Assembly (NCBI GenBank): GCA_011525035.1
Contig: WTIZ01000053.1
Location: 1-41,271, forward strand
Source of the DNA: Cryomorphaceae bacterium
Lineage (GTDB): Bacteria; Bacteroidota; Bacteroidia; Flavobacteriales; Schleiferiaceae
Direction of reading: 5' to 3'
DNA length: 41,271 nucleotides
Position numbers and translations under genes: made by a program. The notes below the pieces were generated by a model. The model was not told the DNA's origin. It saw only the letters and a list, made by a program, of their open reading frames with translations, and searched no databases. This document shows, one piece after another, positions 9,096 through 17,808 of this stretch. Position 1 is the first letter of the stretch. Each line of letters opens with the position of its first letter.

Positions 9096-10007
9096 TTATA
9101 AAGGTAGTATACGATTTCCTTCAAAAGGCTTCAGCTGACCAAACCCTAATTCCTCAGGGGTCATCGTGGTGAATTGGCTTTGTGGGATACAACCGATGAG
9201 TTCCGAAGAAGGGGCCTCAAATCCCAATTCATCCGCCAGTTCTTGGACTCGGGTAAACACCTCACAAACTCCCGCTTCATTTGGCTTGGTGAGGTTGCAG
9301 CTGACCTGAACGAGATCGAAATCTGGCAAATACCATCCTATGGCTTTGACTCCCGGCATACCGCCGTCGCGCTCTCGGATTTTCCCAGCAATTGTCTTTG
9401 CTGCCTTTAGTCGATCCTTAAGCTCGCCGCCAATTAGATTAACATTATATGCCACCATCAAGGGGCGCACACTTAAGGCTGTGGCGCCGTGCAGGGCTAC
9501 AGCCGAGGTGAACCTCTGCGGACCGAAGTCGGGGAGGTCTTCGCTATTAAATCGCTCTTCAAGGCCTTCATATTCGCCTTGGCGTACTGCAGCGAGGTTT
9601 TTCCGCGCAGGGCTGCTCGCGAGGTGCTCGTAGCCGTAGATGGCCAAATCGTGTTTCGTACTGATGTCTTCAGCGAACGTGCGCACGCGCTCGAGCAGGT
9701 CATTAGCATATGTGTCATCGTCCAGCAGAACGAAGGGACAAACATCTACAGCGCCCATTCGTGGGTGTACGCCTTGATGCTGGCGCATATCGATCTCGCT
9801 CAGCGCAATGGCAAAGAGTGCTTCAGTGGCCTTGAGGACTTGGCTCACTGGGCCGAGGTAGGTGAATACCGTACGGTTGGCACTTTTACCGGGGTCGACA
9901 AAATGCAGCGTTACGCCCTCGGTAGCTTGGATCGCAGCAGCAATGCGCTCAAGGATTGCTGGATCGGCAGTGCTGACGTTGGGTATGCATTCAATCCGGT
10001 AGCTCAT
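9096..10007 (-). CDS. Glutamate formimidoyltransferase (stand-alone FTCD N-terminal type)
   Basis: This 303-residue cytoplasmic enzyme transfers the formimino group of N-formimino-L-glutamate to tetrahydrofolate, the last step of one branch of histidine degradation. The family N-terminus IECIPNVSTAD and the active-site region HQGVHPRMGAVDVCPF are clear, as is the central GGELKDRLKAAKTIAGKIRERDGG-like segment. It lacks the cyclodeaminase domain, so the length is normal for single-domain bacterial enzymes. I chose the ATG at 10007, which makes the protein begin MSYRIECIPNVS; the longer reading would run 72 nt into hutG. Only one base separates it from the hutG stop, so it is the third gene of hutI-hutG-ftcD. 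Its presence beside an arginase-type formimidoylglutamase is noteworthy because both use the same substrate. Confidence 0.9.
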   Translation of the reverse strand: MSYRIECIPNVSTADPAILERIAAAIQATEGVTLHFVDPGKSANRTVFTYLGPVSQVLKATEALFAIALSEIDMRQHQGVHPRMGAVDVCPFVLLDDDTYANDLLERVRTFAEDISTKHDLAIYGYEHLASSPARKNLAAVRQGEYEGLEERFNSEDLPDFGPQRFTSAVALHGATALSVRPLMVAYNVNLIGGELKDRLKAAKTIAGKIRERDGGMPGVKAIGWYLPDFDLVQVSCNLTKPNEAGVCEVFTRVQELADELGFEAPSSELIGCIPQSQFTTMTPEELGFGQLKPFEGNRILPL

Positions 10008-10008
10008 G

Positions 10009-10995
10009 TTATTCGCTGAAGATGTGTGCTTTGATAAAATCGGACACGAGAAGGGCCAAACCTCTTCCGACTGAGGCATGTTCCTCTTCTGAGGTTACGC
10101 GGCCTTCACAAAGATGGAAGTAGTGGGGCAGCATATCTAGCGCGTAGATGATTTGACGGACCTGATCAAAGGAAAATCCACTCACGCTCTGTGCACTGGA
10201 AGGGAAATTTGCGATGACATCCACGTCCAATTCCAATCCATATTCCATCCCCAAATGTTCGGCGATGTGAATGAGCGCTTCGTCTTGGGTCAATTCACCC
10301 GATTGTAAATCTTCGAAGCTTGCCACATTGTAAGCATCGTTGTGCTCAATGGTTTGCCAAATGTATTCTGGCGTATAATTCTCTTGAAGACCTAGCATGA
10401 AGTAATTCGCCATGTAGCCTGCATTTGCGGCGTAGGTAAATCCGTTGCCACTGTGCCTGCCTTCGGTCGTTCTTAAATCTGTATGTGCGTCAATATTCAG
10501 GCAGTTGATGGCGCGTCCTTTTGCTTCGCTACTGCCTTTCAAACACCCGTACGCATTGTTATGACCGCCGCCAACGACGATTGGAATAGCCCCTAATTCA
10601 GTAATTCTGCGCACCACAGCGCTCACCGTATGGTCATTTGCTGCCGTGGCGTCGCGCAAAGCGTCTATTTGATCATTTTCTATGGCTGCGGTGGGAACAA
10701 CTGCCCCAAGAACCGCAACTGCGTCGGTAGGGAAGAAGCGGTTCACCTGCATGTTGAGGAAATAACTCAAAAAGCTTTGGAACGCGCGATCAGCACCGCC
10801 ACGACCGTGGTTGGCGCGAACGCCGAAATCTTCTTCTACTCCTACAAGAACGAACTTGAACGGAAGGGAATCAGCGCTGGTCCAATCGGCCTCGCTAACC
10901 GTTGCAATGTGTTCACCTAGGCGCTGTTCACCTGAACGAACGGAGGTACGGCTAAGAAGATCTTCTTTGGTGTAATGTTCTAATACTGTGCTCAT
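10009..10995 (-). CDS. hutG: Formimidoylglutamase, arginase superfamily (HutG type)
   Basis: This 328-residue Mn-dependent ureohydrolase-fold enzyme is expected to hydrolyse N-formimino-L-glutamate to glutamate and formamide. The binuclear metal ligands are visible: His145 in VGGGHNNAYG; Asp169, His171 and Asp173 in NIDAHTDLR; and Asp257 and Asp259 in LELDVDVI. The GGGHNN form and the RTTEGRHSGNGF stretch are typical of formimidoylglutamase-like proteins rather than arginase or agmatinase. I chose the ATG at 10995 because it overlaps the hutI TGA (ATGA), a translational-coupling arrangement; an upstream start would lie inside hutI. Context (hutI before, formimidoyltransferase after) supports the histidine-degradation role. 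Agmatinase-like activity is a less likely alternative. Confidence 0.85.
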   Translation of the reverse strand: MSTVLEHYTKEDLLSRTSVRSGEQRLGEHIATVSEADWTSADSLPFKFVLVGVEEDFGVRANHGRGGADRAFQSFLSYFLNMQVNRFFPTDAVAVLGAVVPTAAIENDQIDALRDATAANDHTVSAVVRRITELGAIPIVVGGGHNNAYGCLKGSSEAKGRAINCLNIDAHTDLRTTEGRHSGNGFTYAANAGYMANYFMLGLQENYTPEYIWQTIEHNDAYNVASFEDLQSGELTQDEALIHIAEHLGMEYGLELDVDVIANFPSSAQSVSGFSFDQVRQIIYALDMLPHYFHLCEGRVTSEEEHASVGRGLALLVSDFIKAHIFSE

Positions 10996-12233
10996 TGGGT
11001 CTGTCCACCTAAAATGGTGGTTTGAATGTGATTGGTTCCGAAATCGTAACACAGATACTCCAGCGATGGGATGGCCTTAGTGATCAATAGATCCGCATCC
11101 TTACCCACGGCAATGGATCCTTTGCGCTCGCTTAGATGTAAGGCTGCTGCACCGTTAATAGTGGCTGCGTTTAGCGCTTCCGCTGGTGTCATCTTCATCT
11201 GGGTACAAGCCATGTTACACACCAGTTGCATGTTTCCTCCAGGCGACGAGCCGGGGTTATAATCTGTGGCCAATGCCACGACGCAATCGTTTTCTATCAG
11301 TTCTCGAGCAGGACCGTAAGGAATGCCCAAGAAGTAGCTGCAGGATGGCAGGAGGGTAGCAATGGTATCACTGCCGTGCAATGCCTTCAAGGCCTCAGGA
11401 CTCATTACCTCGAGATGGTCCACGCTCAGTGCACCGGCTTCTACCGCCATCTGAATACCACCGATGTCGTAAAACTGATTAACGTGAATCTTCAGCGGCA
11501 ATCCGCTGGTGGTACTGGCATCGATCAAATGCTGTAAGGCGTCTAATTTGAAATAGTCGCGCTCAATAAAGCCGTCTAAGAATCCTGCAAGCCCCTCTTT
11601 TTGTACAGTAGGAAGACACTCGTCTAACATGTATTTGGTGTAGCTGGCATCGTTCATGCCTTGCGCTTTGGCCCAAGCAGGAAGTGCGTGTGCAGCCAAG
11701 AATGTCGGGACTAGTGTAGCATGGCTTTGGTCATTAAGTGCTTTGATGGCACGCAAAAGCTTCAATTCGTTCTCTGGGTCCAAACCATAGCCGCTTTTTA
11801 CTTCCAAAGTACCTGTACCACATTCGATGAGGTTTTCAAGGCGGAATGTAGCTTGGCTCACGAGCTGATCAACAGAGGAGGTGCTCACTTTAGCTGCGCT
11901 GTTGAGAATACCGCCACCGGCTGCAGCGATTTCTTCATAGCTGGCCCCCTTGAGTCGAAGATTGAATTCCTCTTCCCGCGTTCCGGCATATACGAGATGA
12001 CTGTGAGAATCTACGAAGGCAGGGAGTACGTGTTTGTCCGAGCAATCGCGGGTAGGCAGCTCATCTTGCGGGCAATGGGTCATTGGTCCGAAATCAGAGA
12101 TCTTGCCGTCGGTGATGGTGAGATAGGCGTTTTCGAGGGTGGGGAAGTGGCCCAAATCGGACCCGCGTAACCACCTTGTTCCTTCCGGATGAATACCGCC
12201 CAAGGATTTTATGTTAATCAGCTTCAGGTTCAT
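10992..12233 (-). CDS. hutI: Imidazolonepropionase
   Basis: This 413-residue amidohydrolase-superfamily enzyme opens 4-imidazolone-5-propionate to N-formimino-L-glutamate, the third step of histidine degradation. The metal-binding HSH motif (His77 and His79 in VDSHSHLVYAG) is followed by the characteristic TREEEFNLRLKGASYEEIAAAGGGI segment. Further ligands lie in LKIHVNQF and SVDHLEVM, and the C-terminal ALATDYNPGSSPGG motif carries the catalytic Asp. It is the first gene of the hutI-hutG-formimidoyltransferase operon, divergent from aroC across a 46-nt spacer. hutH and hutU, needed for the first two steps, are not in the window and must lie elsewhere. Confidence 0.95.
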   Translation of the reverse strand: MNLKLINIKSLGGIHPEGTRWLRGSDLGHFPTLENAYLTITDGKISDFGPMTHCPQDELPTRDCSDKHVLPAFVDSHSHLVYAGTREEEFNLRLKGASYEEIAAAGGGILNSAAKVSTSSVDQLVSQATFRLENLIECGTGTLEVKSGYGLDPENELKLLRAIKALNDQSHATLVPTFLAAHALPAWAKAQGMNDASYTKYMLDECLPTVQKEGLAGFLDGFIERDYFKLDALQHLIDASTTSGLPLKIHVNQFYDIGGIQMAVEAGALSVDHLEVMSPEALKALHGSDTIATLLPSCSYFLGIPYGPARELIENDCVVALATDYNPGSSPGGNMQLVCNMACTQMKMTPAEALNAATINGAAALHLSERKGSIAVGKDADLLITKAIPSLEYLCYDFGTNHIQTTILGGQTQ

Positions 12234-12279
12234 GCTTCAATATTACGGAGAATGCGCTATAGTTTCCTACTTTAGTGGC

Positions 12280-13344
12280 ATGCCCGGAAATACAATAGGA
12301 CAATCTTTAGTACTGACCACCTATGGCGAGAGCCACGGCTCCCAAATTGGTGGGATTTTAGACGGTATGCCCGCTGGTGTAGATATCGATCTAGACCTTG
12401 TACAGCAAGCCCTAGACCGTCGTCGTCCAGGGCAGAGTCATTTGACCACAGAGCGCAACGAAGAGGACAAAGTCACCTTTCACAGCGGTTTGTTTGAAGG
12501 TAAGACCACGGGAACGCCCATTGCTTTTTCCATTCCGAACAAGGATCAGCGAAGCAAAGATTACGGTCAATTAAAGGATGTATACCGCCCATCACACGCA
12601 GATTTTACCTACGATGCGAAATACGGCCACCGCGATTATAGAGGCGGCGGTCGCTCTAGTGCCCGTGAAACGGCTTGCCGAGTAGTAGCTGGTGCATTAG
12701 CCGCTCAAATTTTGCCGCAGGTGAGCGTGAAAGCCTGGGTAAGTGCAGTAGGTCCTATTGCACTGCAAGTGCCTACTTTAGAATTAGACCTTGCCGGTAT
12801 CGACGCCCATCCAACGCGATGTCCGCATCCTGAGACCGCAGAAAAGATGGAAGCCTATATTGAGCAATGTCGCGCTGAAAAAGACAGTACGGGCGGTGTG
12901 ATCACTGCATTAGCCTTAGGCGTGCCGGTAGGCTTAGGCGAACCTGTTTTTGATAAGCTGCAAGCAGATCTTGCAAAGGCGCTTATGAGCATCAATGCCG
13001 TAAAGGGTTTTGAGATCGGATCTGGGTTTGCAGCGGCTGCAATGCGCGGTAGTGCGCACAACGATGCCATTACAGAAGATTTTAAAACCGCAACCAACCA
13101 TGCTGGCGGGGTAGTCGGTGGATTGAGCAACGGCGCACCCATCGAGGTTCGCGTGGCCTTTAAGCCGGTTGCTACTATTGGAAAAGAACAAAACACAGTC
13201 GATAAGGACGGTAAAGCCACCGTACTGGCCGCCAAAGGACGCCACGATCCTTGCGTAGTGCCACGCGCCGTACCTATCGTAGAGGCCATGATTCAACTGG
13301 TGTTGGCCGACCATTACTTACGAAACTTGAAATACACTCGATGA
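12280..13344 (+). CDS. aroC: Chorismate synthase
   Basis: This 354-residue FMN-dependent enzyme converts 5-enolpyruvylshikimate 3-phosphate to chorismate, the last common step of aromatic amino acid synthesis. Hallmarks are TTYGESHG near the N-terminus; the RRPGQSHLTT and RPSHADFTYDAKYGHRDYRGGGRSSARET region with the catalytic His and the FMN/phosphate contacts; and the late GRHDPCVVPRAVPIVEAM motif. I chose the ATG at 12280 because homologues start just before GNT(I/F)G. An in-frame ATG at 12211 would overlap the divergent hutI start and add a 23-residue tail with no counterpart. The stop overlaps the next gene's ATG (ATGA). With aroQ at 24869, two shikimate-pathway genes lie in this window but in different operons. 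Confidence 0.97.
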   Translation: MPGNTIGQSLVLTTYGESHGSQIGGILDGMPAGVDIDLDLVQQALDRRRPGQSHLTTERNEEDKVTFHSGLFEGKTTGTPIAFSIPNKDQRSKDYGQLKDVYRPSHADFTYDAKYGHRDYRGGGRSSARETACRVVAGALAAQILPQVSVKAWVSAVGPIALQVPTLELDLAGIDAHPTRCPHPETAEKMEAYIEQCRAEKDSTGGVITALALGVPVGLGEPVFDKLQADLAKALMSINAVKGFEIGSGFAAAAMRGSAHNDAITEDFKTATNHAGGVVGGLSNGAPIEVRVAFKPVATIGKEQNTVDKDGKATVLAAKGRHDPCVVPRAVPIVEAMIQLVLADHYLRNLKYTR

Positions 13345-14792
13345 AAAAACCGTCTTTACCTGTTCAGATCATTATTGGATTAATTCTTGGTATTGCATGG
13401 GCGCTGTTAAGCTCTTCAATGGGTTGGAGCCAATTCACTTTGGATTGGATCGCTCCTTTTGGAACCATATTTATCAACTTACTGAAGCTCATCGCCATTC
13501 CTTTGGTCCTCTTTTCGATCATAGCGGGTATCGGTAACCTGAGTGATACTGCGACCTTAGGTCGTATGGGTGTAAAAACATTAGCACTTTACATCGGCTC
13601 TACGGTTCTTGCCGCGTCCATGGGTATGCTCATCGCCAACACGTTTAATCCTGGCAAACAGACGGCTGAAGAGCAACTGCAGATCAACCGTGTGGCCTAT
13701 GAATTGTGGGTGAACGATACAGAAGGGGTAGAATTCTTTGACGATGTTCGCTTGCTCTCTGATCCGTCGATGCAAGTCTACATGTCAGAGGCAGAGGCTG
13801 CCATGGCAGAGCAATTGGCCAATGACGAACTCAACGCCAAGGTGGCCAAGGCCAATGCGGTTCAGAGTGCTAAGAAAGACGGTCCATTGCAGTTCTTCGT
13901 GGACATGGTACCGTCCAACATCTTCCTTTCCTTCAACGACAGTCTCATGTTGCAGGTCATCTTCTTTGCCATCTTCTTTGGTATTGTGATGGTGATGTTG
14001 CCGAATGCACAGATGGAGCCGGTGGCCAACCTCATGAACGGTTTCTCGGACATCTTCATCAAGATGGTCGATGTGGTGATGAAAGGGGCGCCGTTTTTCG
14101 TCTTTGCATTACTAGCGGGTAAACTTGCTGCTATGGCAGGAGACGAGCCGGGCCGATTGGTTGAAATTTTCAAGGCCCTCGGAGCTTACACAGGAGCGAC
14201 TATCCTGGGGTTGCTCATCATGATTCTCATTTTCTATCCAGCCGTTCTTGCCTACTTAATCAACCGTAAGACCAAGATGGGGTACTGGAAAAGTTGGGGC
14301 TACTTCATGCGCGGTATTCGTCCAGCGCAATTGTTGGCCTTCTCAACGTCCTCCACAGCCGCTACGTTGCCGGTAACCATGGACTGTGTACGCGACAACC
14401 TTGGTGTGGATGAGGAGATCGGTTCTTTTGTGTTGCCGGTAGGTGCCACCATCAACATGGACGGTACCGCATTGTACCAGACGGTTGCCGTGATTTTCAT
14501 GGCACAGTTCCATATGATTGACCTCACCCTCGCACAGCAGGCTACCATTATTTTCACCGCAACGTTGGCATCTATTGGTGCGGCATCAGTTCCTTCGGCA
14601 GGGATGATCATGCTTATTCCTATCCTAGAAAGTGTGGGACTTAACCCGGCTTGGATTGCCATTATCTTCCCAGTAGACCGTATTATCGATATGGTTCGAA
14701 CGGTATTGAATTTGACCGGTGATGCATCTGTCAGCACCATTATTGCGTTATCTGAAGACAAACTTACCGTAGTCAATCAAGACGAACTTTAA
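13341..14792 (+). CDS. Dicarboxylate/amino acid:cation symporter (DAACS, SDF family)
   Basis: This 483-residue inner membrane secondary transporter has about eight hydrophobic segments plus re-entrant hairpins. It should couple Na+ or H+ to uptake of glutamate, aspartate or C4-dicarboxylates. Family motifs are the serine-rich hairpin AFSTSSTAATLPVTMDC, the NMDGTALYQ motif in TM7 and ASVPSAGMIML in hairpin 2. A hydrophilic insertion of about 80 residues lies between TM3 and TM4 (around 120-195), longer than in GltP. I start it at the ATG at 13341, which overlaps the aroC TGA. An in-frame start at 13251 lies deep inside aroC and gives a basic, unrelated tail. Its stop overlaps the ATG of the next gene by one base, so the three genes are tightly coupled. 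The substrate is inferred from family only. Confidence 0.9.
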   Translation: MKKPSLPVQIIIGLILGIAWALLSSSMGWSQFTLDWIAPFGTIFINLLKLIAIPLVLFSIIAGIGNLSDTATLGRMGVKTLALYIGSTVLAASMGMLIANTFNPGKQTAEEQLQINRVAYELWVNDTEGVEFFDDVRLLSDPSMQVYMSEAEAAMAEQLANDELNAKVAKANAVQSAKKDGPLQFFVDMVPSNIFLSFNDSLMLQVIFFAIFFGIVMVMLPNAQMEPVANLMNGFSDIFIKMVDVVMKGAPFFVFALLAGKLAAMAGDEPGRLVEIFKALGAYTGATILGLLIMILIFYPAVLAYLINRKTKMGYWKSWGYFMRGIRPAQLLAFSTSSTAATLPVTMDCVRDNLGVDEEIGSFVLPVGATINMDGTALYQTVAVIFMAQFHMIDLTLAQQATIIFTATLASIGAASVPSAGMIMLIPILESVGLNPAWIAIIFPVDRIIDMVRTVLNLTGDASVSTIIALSEDKLTVVNQDEL

Positions 14793-16780
14793 TGCGTAAA
14801 CTCTTACTAGTACTTGCCGTTTTATCGGGTTCCCTGGCACAAGCCCAAATGGGACCGGTAGAATTGGGCACGTATTGTGGTGACGATCACCGCAGTCCTT
14901 CGAAGCAAATCCAGAAAGGCCTTCGCGCCCTGAATCAACGCGACTATCCAAATGCTAGCGTGTACATAGGGGCGGCGCTGCGCCAGAATGATGAGGACCA
15001 GCATGCCCTCTATTTGAAGGGCGAGCTCAGCATGCGTACCAAAAAGTTCCATTTGGCTGAGGCACATTGGAAGCAGTTGGTAAAACGATGCCCGGGCTAC
15101 AAGCCAGATTTACTCTATGCAGTAGGTTCACTCTGCATGGCCTCGGGCAGAAACGATGAGGCCGCCGGCTACTTTGAGCAGTGGCTTTTAAGAGACGACC
15201 GTGAGTATGCCTTCGATGCGGAGGTGGAAGGGTTGTTGGAAGAGATCAATCTCAAAAAGACCTTCCTCGCTAATCCGGTGCCTTATGATCCCAAGCCTGC
15301 GCGCAACATCAATACACGCTTTGACGAATACCTTGCGGCCCTGACTCCGGACGGCAGTCAGATTTACTTTACACGTCGCAGCAAGAAGCGCAATAAATAC
15401 GATGGGCCAGCAGCTCCACTGCGTAGCGTTGAGGAATTCAGCATGGCGAGAACAACGAGTACAGCAGCAGGTGCCTTCCTTTTCGAAGAAGGCGAGGCGC
15501 TCACTTCACCGTTTAACGCTCAGTACAACGAGGGTGGACCCACCATCACCGCGGATAACCGAATGATGGTCTTTACCATTTGTGAGCGCAATGAAAAGAC
15601 AGGGCAGCAGAATTGTGACCTCTACTATACCACCTTCTCCTACGGCGTGTGGAACGGCATTCGCCCTGTTCCTAATGTAAACGGTCCCAACAGTTGGGAG
15701 AGTCAACCTTCAATCTCGCCGAACGGTGACGTGCTCTACTTCACCAGCAATAGAAAGGGCGGCTTTGGCGGTTTGGATTTGTACCGCAGTGAGCGCCAGA
15801 GTGATGGTAGCTGGAGCAGCCCTGAAAACTTGGGATCCACGATCAACACCGCGAAGAACGAAAAGAGTCCTTTTATACATCCAGACAGCGAGAGCTTGTA
15901 CTTCGCGAGCGACGGCCATCCAGGTATGGGTGGATATGATCTGTTTAAGAGTACAGATGCAGGTGCATCCTGGGGCAAACCGCAGAATCTTGGATATCCT
16001 ATCAATACTGAGAAAGACGAGATTGGTTTGATGGTGACTTTGGATGGACAGCAGGCGTACTTCGCTTCGAACAAGATCAATAAGGCCAACGGCTGGGACA
16101 TATACTTCTTTGACCTCTATGAAGGTGTGCAGCCCGAAGAGGTGGTTTTGGTTAAGGGAACATTGACTAAAGACATGTTTGCTTCGGACGATGAAGCCAA
16201 AGTGGTGTTGAAAAACAGTGCCACTGGGGAGAGCACGACATTGCAGGTGGATGAAGAAAGTGGCGAATTCTCGGCAGTAGTAAAGAAGGCAGAGGCGGAT
16301 GCTTTTGTCATCAAATTAGATGCAAAGAAGGCGGCGTTTAGTGCTGCACCGTTGCGTTTGGCGCTGGCTTCGTCGGGTCCTCCGGGCGATGTGAGTCGTA
16401 TGGAGATTGCCTTAGAGCAGTCAGATATGGCGGAAGGAGAATCGTACCCCATTCCTAATATTCTCTTTGAAACCAACTCTGATCGCTTGGACGAATTAAG
16501 CGAACTGCTTATTGCTGAGTTTGCTGAGTTTCTATCGGACAATTCTCACCTAAAGGTCCAGATTCAGGGACATACAGACAATGTAGGAGATGCTGCCGCA
16601 AACCTTAATCTAAGTACTCGCAGGGCAAAGCGAGTCACAGATACCTTGTACGGCTATGGCATTGATGCTTCTAGGCTTAGTTCCAAGGGCTACGGTGAAA
16701 CTCGCCCAGTAGCAAGTAATGAGACGGAGCAGGGAAGAGCCAAGAACCGTCGGACGGTATTTGTTGTGAAGCAATTATAA
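14792..16780 (+). CDS. OmpA-family protein with TPR, PD40 beta-propeller and carboxypeptidase-regulatory-like domains
   Basis: This is a 662-residue exported protein. The order is: signal peptide (1-19, cleaved near AQAQ); a TPR-like helical region (about 35-155); five or more PD40/WD40-like repeats (about 175-430), each with the 'xSPxGDxLYFTSxRxGGxGGxDLYRS' pattern; a beta-sandwich resembling a carboxypeptidase regulatory domain (about 445-540); and a C-terminal OmpA peptidoglycan-binding domain (about 545-662) with ILFETNSD and QIQGHTDNVGDAAAN. This matches the order described for PorE, which anchors the type IX secretion machinery to peptidoglycan. However, Bacteroidota encode many paralogues, and this one lacks a lipobox cysteine. 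It ends the aroC-symporter operon and is closed by a terminator. It could instead be a general envelope-anchoring protein. Confidence 0.85.
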   Translation: MRKLLLVLAVLSGSLAQAQMGPVELGTYCGDDHRSPSKQIQKGLRALNQRDYPNASVYIGAALRQNDEDQHALYLKGELSMRTKKFHLAEAHWKQLVKRCPGYKPDLLYAVGSLCMASGRNDEAAGYFEQWLLRDDREYAFDAEVEGLLEEINLKKTFLANPVPYDPKPARNINTRFDEYLAALTPDGSQIYFTRRSKKRNKYDGPAAPLRSVEEFSMARTTSTAAGAFLFEEGEALTSPFNAQYNEGGPTITADNRMMVFTICERNEKTGQQNCDLYYTTFSYGVWNGIRPVPNVNGPNSWESQPSISPNGDVLYFTSNRKGGFGGLDLYRSERQSDGSWSSPENLGSTINTAKNEKSPFIHPDSESLYFASDGHPGMGGYDLFKSTDAGASWGKPQNLGYPINTEKDEIGLMVTLDGQQAYFASNKINKANGWDIYFFDLYEGVQPEEVVLVKGTLTKDMFASDDEAKVVLKNSATGESTTLQVDEESGEFSAVVKKAEADAFVIKLDAKKAAFSAAPLRLALASSGPPGDVSRMEIALEQSDMAEGESYPIPNILFETNSDRLDELSELLIAEFAEFLSDNSHLKVQIQGHTDNVGDAAANLNLSTRRAKRVTDTLYGYGIDASRLSSKGYGETRPVASNETEQGRAKNRRTVFVVKQL

Positions 16781-16813
16781 GTCTGAGAACATAACCCACA
16801 GTTGGGAGCAAAA

Positions 16814-16843
16814 AAAATCCCGAGCCATGTGGCTCGGGATTTT
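16814..16843. terminator. Bidirectional terminator between OmpA/PD40 gene and rplS
   Basis: The arms AAAATCCCGAGCC and GGCTCGGGATTTT (16814-16826 and 16831-16843) flank an ATGT loop, with A/T runs on both sides. It ends the aroC operon on the plus strand and rplS on the minus strand. Confidence 0.9.
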
Positions 16844-16863
16844 TGTATCTCTTTGGGTGAGAA

Positions 16864-17211
16864 TTAGAAGCGACGCTCTTTGATACGAGCTGCTTTACCT
16901 GTACGCTCTCTTTGGTAGAAGATACGTGCACGACGTACTTTACCGCGCTTGTTCACCTCGATCTTTTCAATCGCTGGAAGGTTTACAGGGAAGATACGCT
17001 CTACACCTACGTTACCGCTCATCTTGCGAATAGTAAAAGTCTCAGTAGCACCTGAACCTCTGCGTTGCAATACTACACCGCGGAAGAACTGAGTACGTGT
17101 TTTCTCACCTTCAGTAATTTGAGTGTACACAGTGATGGTATCACCGGCACCAAATTCTGGTAAGTCTTTTCTAGAAACGAATTCGTCGTTTACAAACTGA
17201 ACTAAGTCCAT
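16864..17211 (-). CDS. rplS: 50S ribosomal protein L19
   Basis: This 115-residue protein lies at the 30S-50S interface of the ribosome. The L19 signature region ([17 protein letters not shown], then [29 protein letters not shown] and the basic tail [20 protein letters not shown]) spans the full length. The start and size are typical. It is not in the common rpsP-rimM-trmD-rplS operon; here it stands alone behind its own TAnnTTTG-type promoter and a structured 5' leader (17212-17287). A bidirectional terminator follows. Confidence 0.97.
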   Translation of the reverse strand: MDLVQFVNDEFVSRKDLPEFGAGDTITVYTQITEGEKTRTQFFRGVVLQRRGSGATETFTIRKMSGNVGVERIFPVNLPAIEKIEVNKRGKVRRARIFYQRERTGKAARIKERRF

Positions 17212-17287
17212 GTTTAAAATAATTTACATTGCTGTGAGCCAACATTCACATCTCTTGCCAGAGGTTGACACGCAGTCCCTTTCGGGA
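17212..17287 (-). ncRNA. Structured 5' leader of rplS (candidate L19 autoregulatory leader)
   Basis: Between the rplS promoter and its ATG the transcript can form three hairpins in a row: TCCC-GAAA-GGGA (17287-17276), CTCT-GGCA-AGAG (17263-17252) and TGTGA-8 nt-TCACA (17250-17233). An AT-rich stretch follows before the ATG. Ribosomal protein leaders upstream of L19 genes have been described for Flavobacteria. I cannot test a match to that model, but position and structure fit. Confidence 0.55.
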
Positions 17288-17290
17288 GGG

Positions 17291-17298
17291 CAAAAGTA
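17291..17298 (-). promoter_or_regulatory. rplS promoter -7 element (TACTTTTG)
   Basis: The minus strand reads TACTTTTG, an exact match to the Bacteroidota -7 consensus TAnnTTTG. It sits in the ndk-rplS gap 80 nt upstream of the rplS ATG. No TTG occurs at the ideal -33 spacing, so only the -7 element is supported. Confidence 0.55.
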
Positions 17299-17313
17299 AT
17301 TAAAAATTCTTTT

Positions 17314-17733
17314 TTAGAACTGCTCGCGACCTGCAAAGTGGAAATCGCCTTCGATCTGAGCGTTTTCGTCGCTATCAGAACCGTGTACAGCGTTCTCACC
17401 AATGCTCTTAGCGAAGCGTGCACGGATGGTTCCTTCCGCAGCCTCAGCTGGGTTTGTAGCACCAATCAACGTACGGAAATCTTCAACAGCGTTATCTTTT
17501 TCAAGAACTGCAGCCACGATAGGACCAGAAGTCATGAATTCAACAAGCTCACCGAAGAATGGACGCTCTGCGTGTACTGCGTAGAATGCCTGTGCATCTG
17601 CAGTTGAGAGTTGTGTCAACTTCATTGCTGAAATGCGGAATCCAGCTTCAGTGATTTGGTTTAGGATTGCACCGATGTGTCCGTCGCGTACTGCATCCGG
17701 CTTGATCATCGTTAGGGTCTTATTACCTGCCAT
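17314..17733 (-). CDS. ndk: Nucleoside-diphosphate kinase
   Basis: This 139-residue enzyme transfers the gamma phosphate from ATP to other NDPs through a phosphohistidine. The catalytic His117 lies in the canonical NAVHGSDS motif. The N-terminal TMIKPDAV and the [16 protein letters not shown] segments are also typical, and the length is normal. The start follows a TAnnTTTG promoter element at 17764-17771. It is divergent from nrnA and is separated from rplS by the rplS promoter and leader. Confidence 0.97.
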   Translation of the reverse strand: MAGNKTLTMIKPDAVRDGHIGAILNQITEAGFRISAMKLTQLSTADAQAFYAVHAERPFFGELVEFMTSGPIVAAVLEKDNAVEDFRTLIGATNPAEAAEGTIRARFAKSIGENAVHGSDSDENAQIEGDFHFAGREQF

Positions 17734-17763
17734 TTTATTTGAGTTTTTCTAAAATTTGCGCCG

Positions 17764-17771
17764 CAAAGGTA
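17764..17771 (-). promoter_or_regulatory. ndk promoter -7 element (TACCTTTG)
   Basis: The minus strand reads TACCTTTG, an exact TAnnTTTG match, 30 nt upstream of the ndk ATG in the short divergent gap with nrnA. No clear -33 TTG is seen at 19-21 nt spacing. Confidence 0.55.
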
Positions 17772-17808
17772 CACTTTTCTCGCACCTTTGTACGAGATTG
17801 TAACAGTT

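Noticed and set aside
12211-12279. N-terminal extension of aroC
   Set aside because: It overlaps the divergent hutI start and encodes residues not seen at the start of chorismate synthases; the ATG at 12280 gives the standard N-terminus.
12855-13289. Open frame of 144 codons opposite aroC
   Set aside because: It is a reverse-strand shadow of conserved aroC codons, with low-complexity Ala/Ser/Pro composition and no start context.
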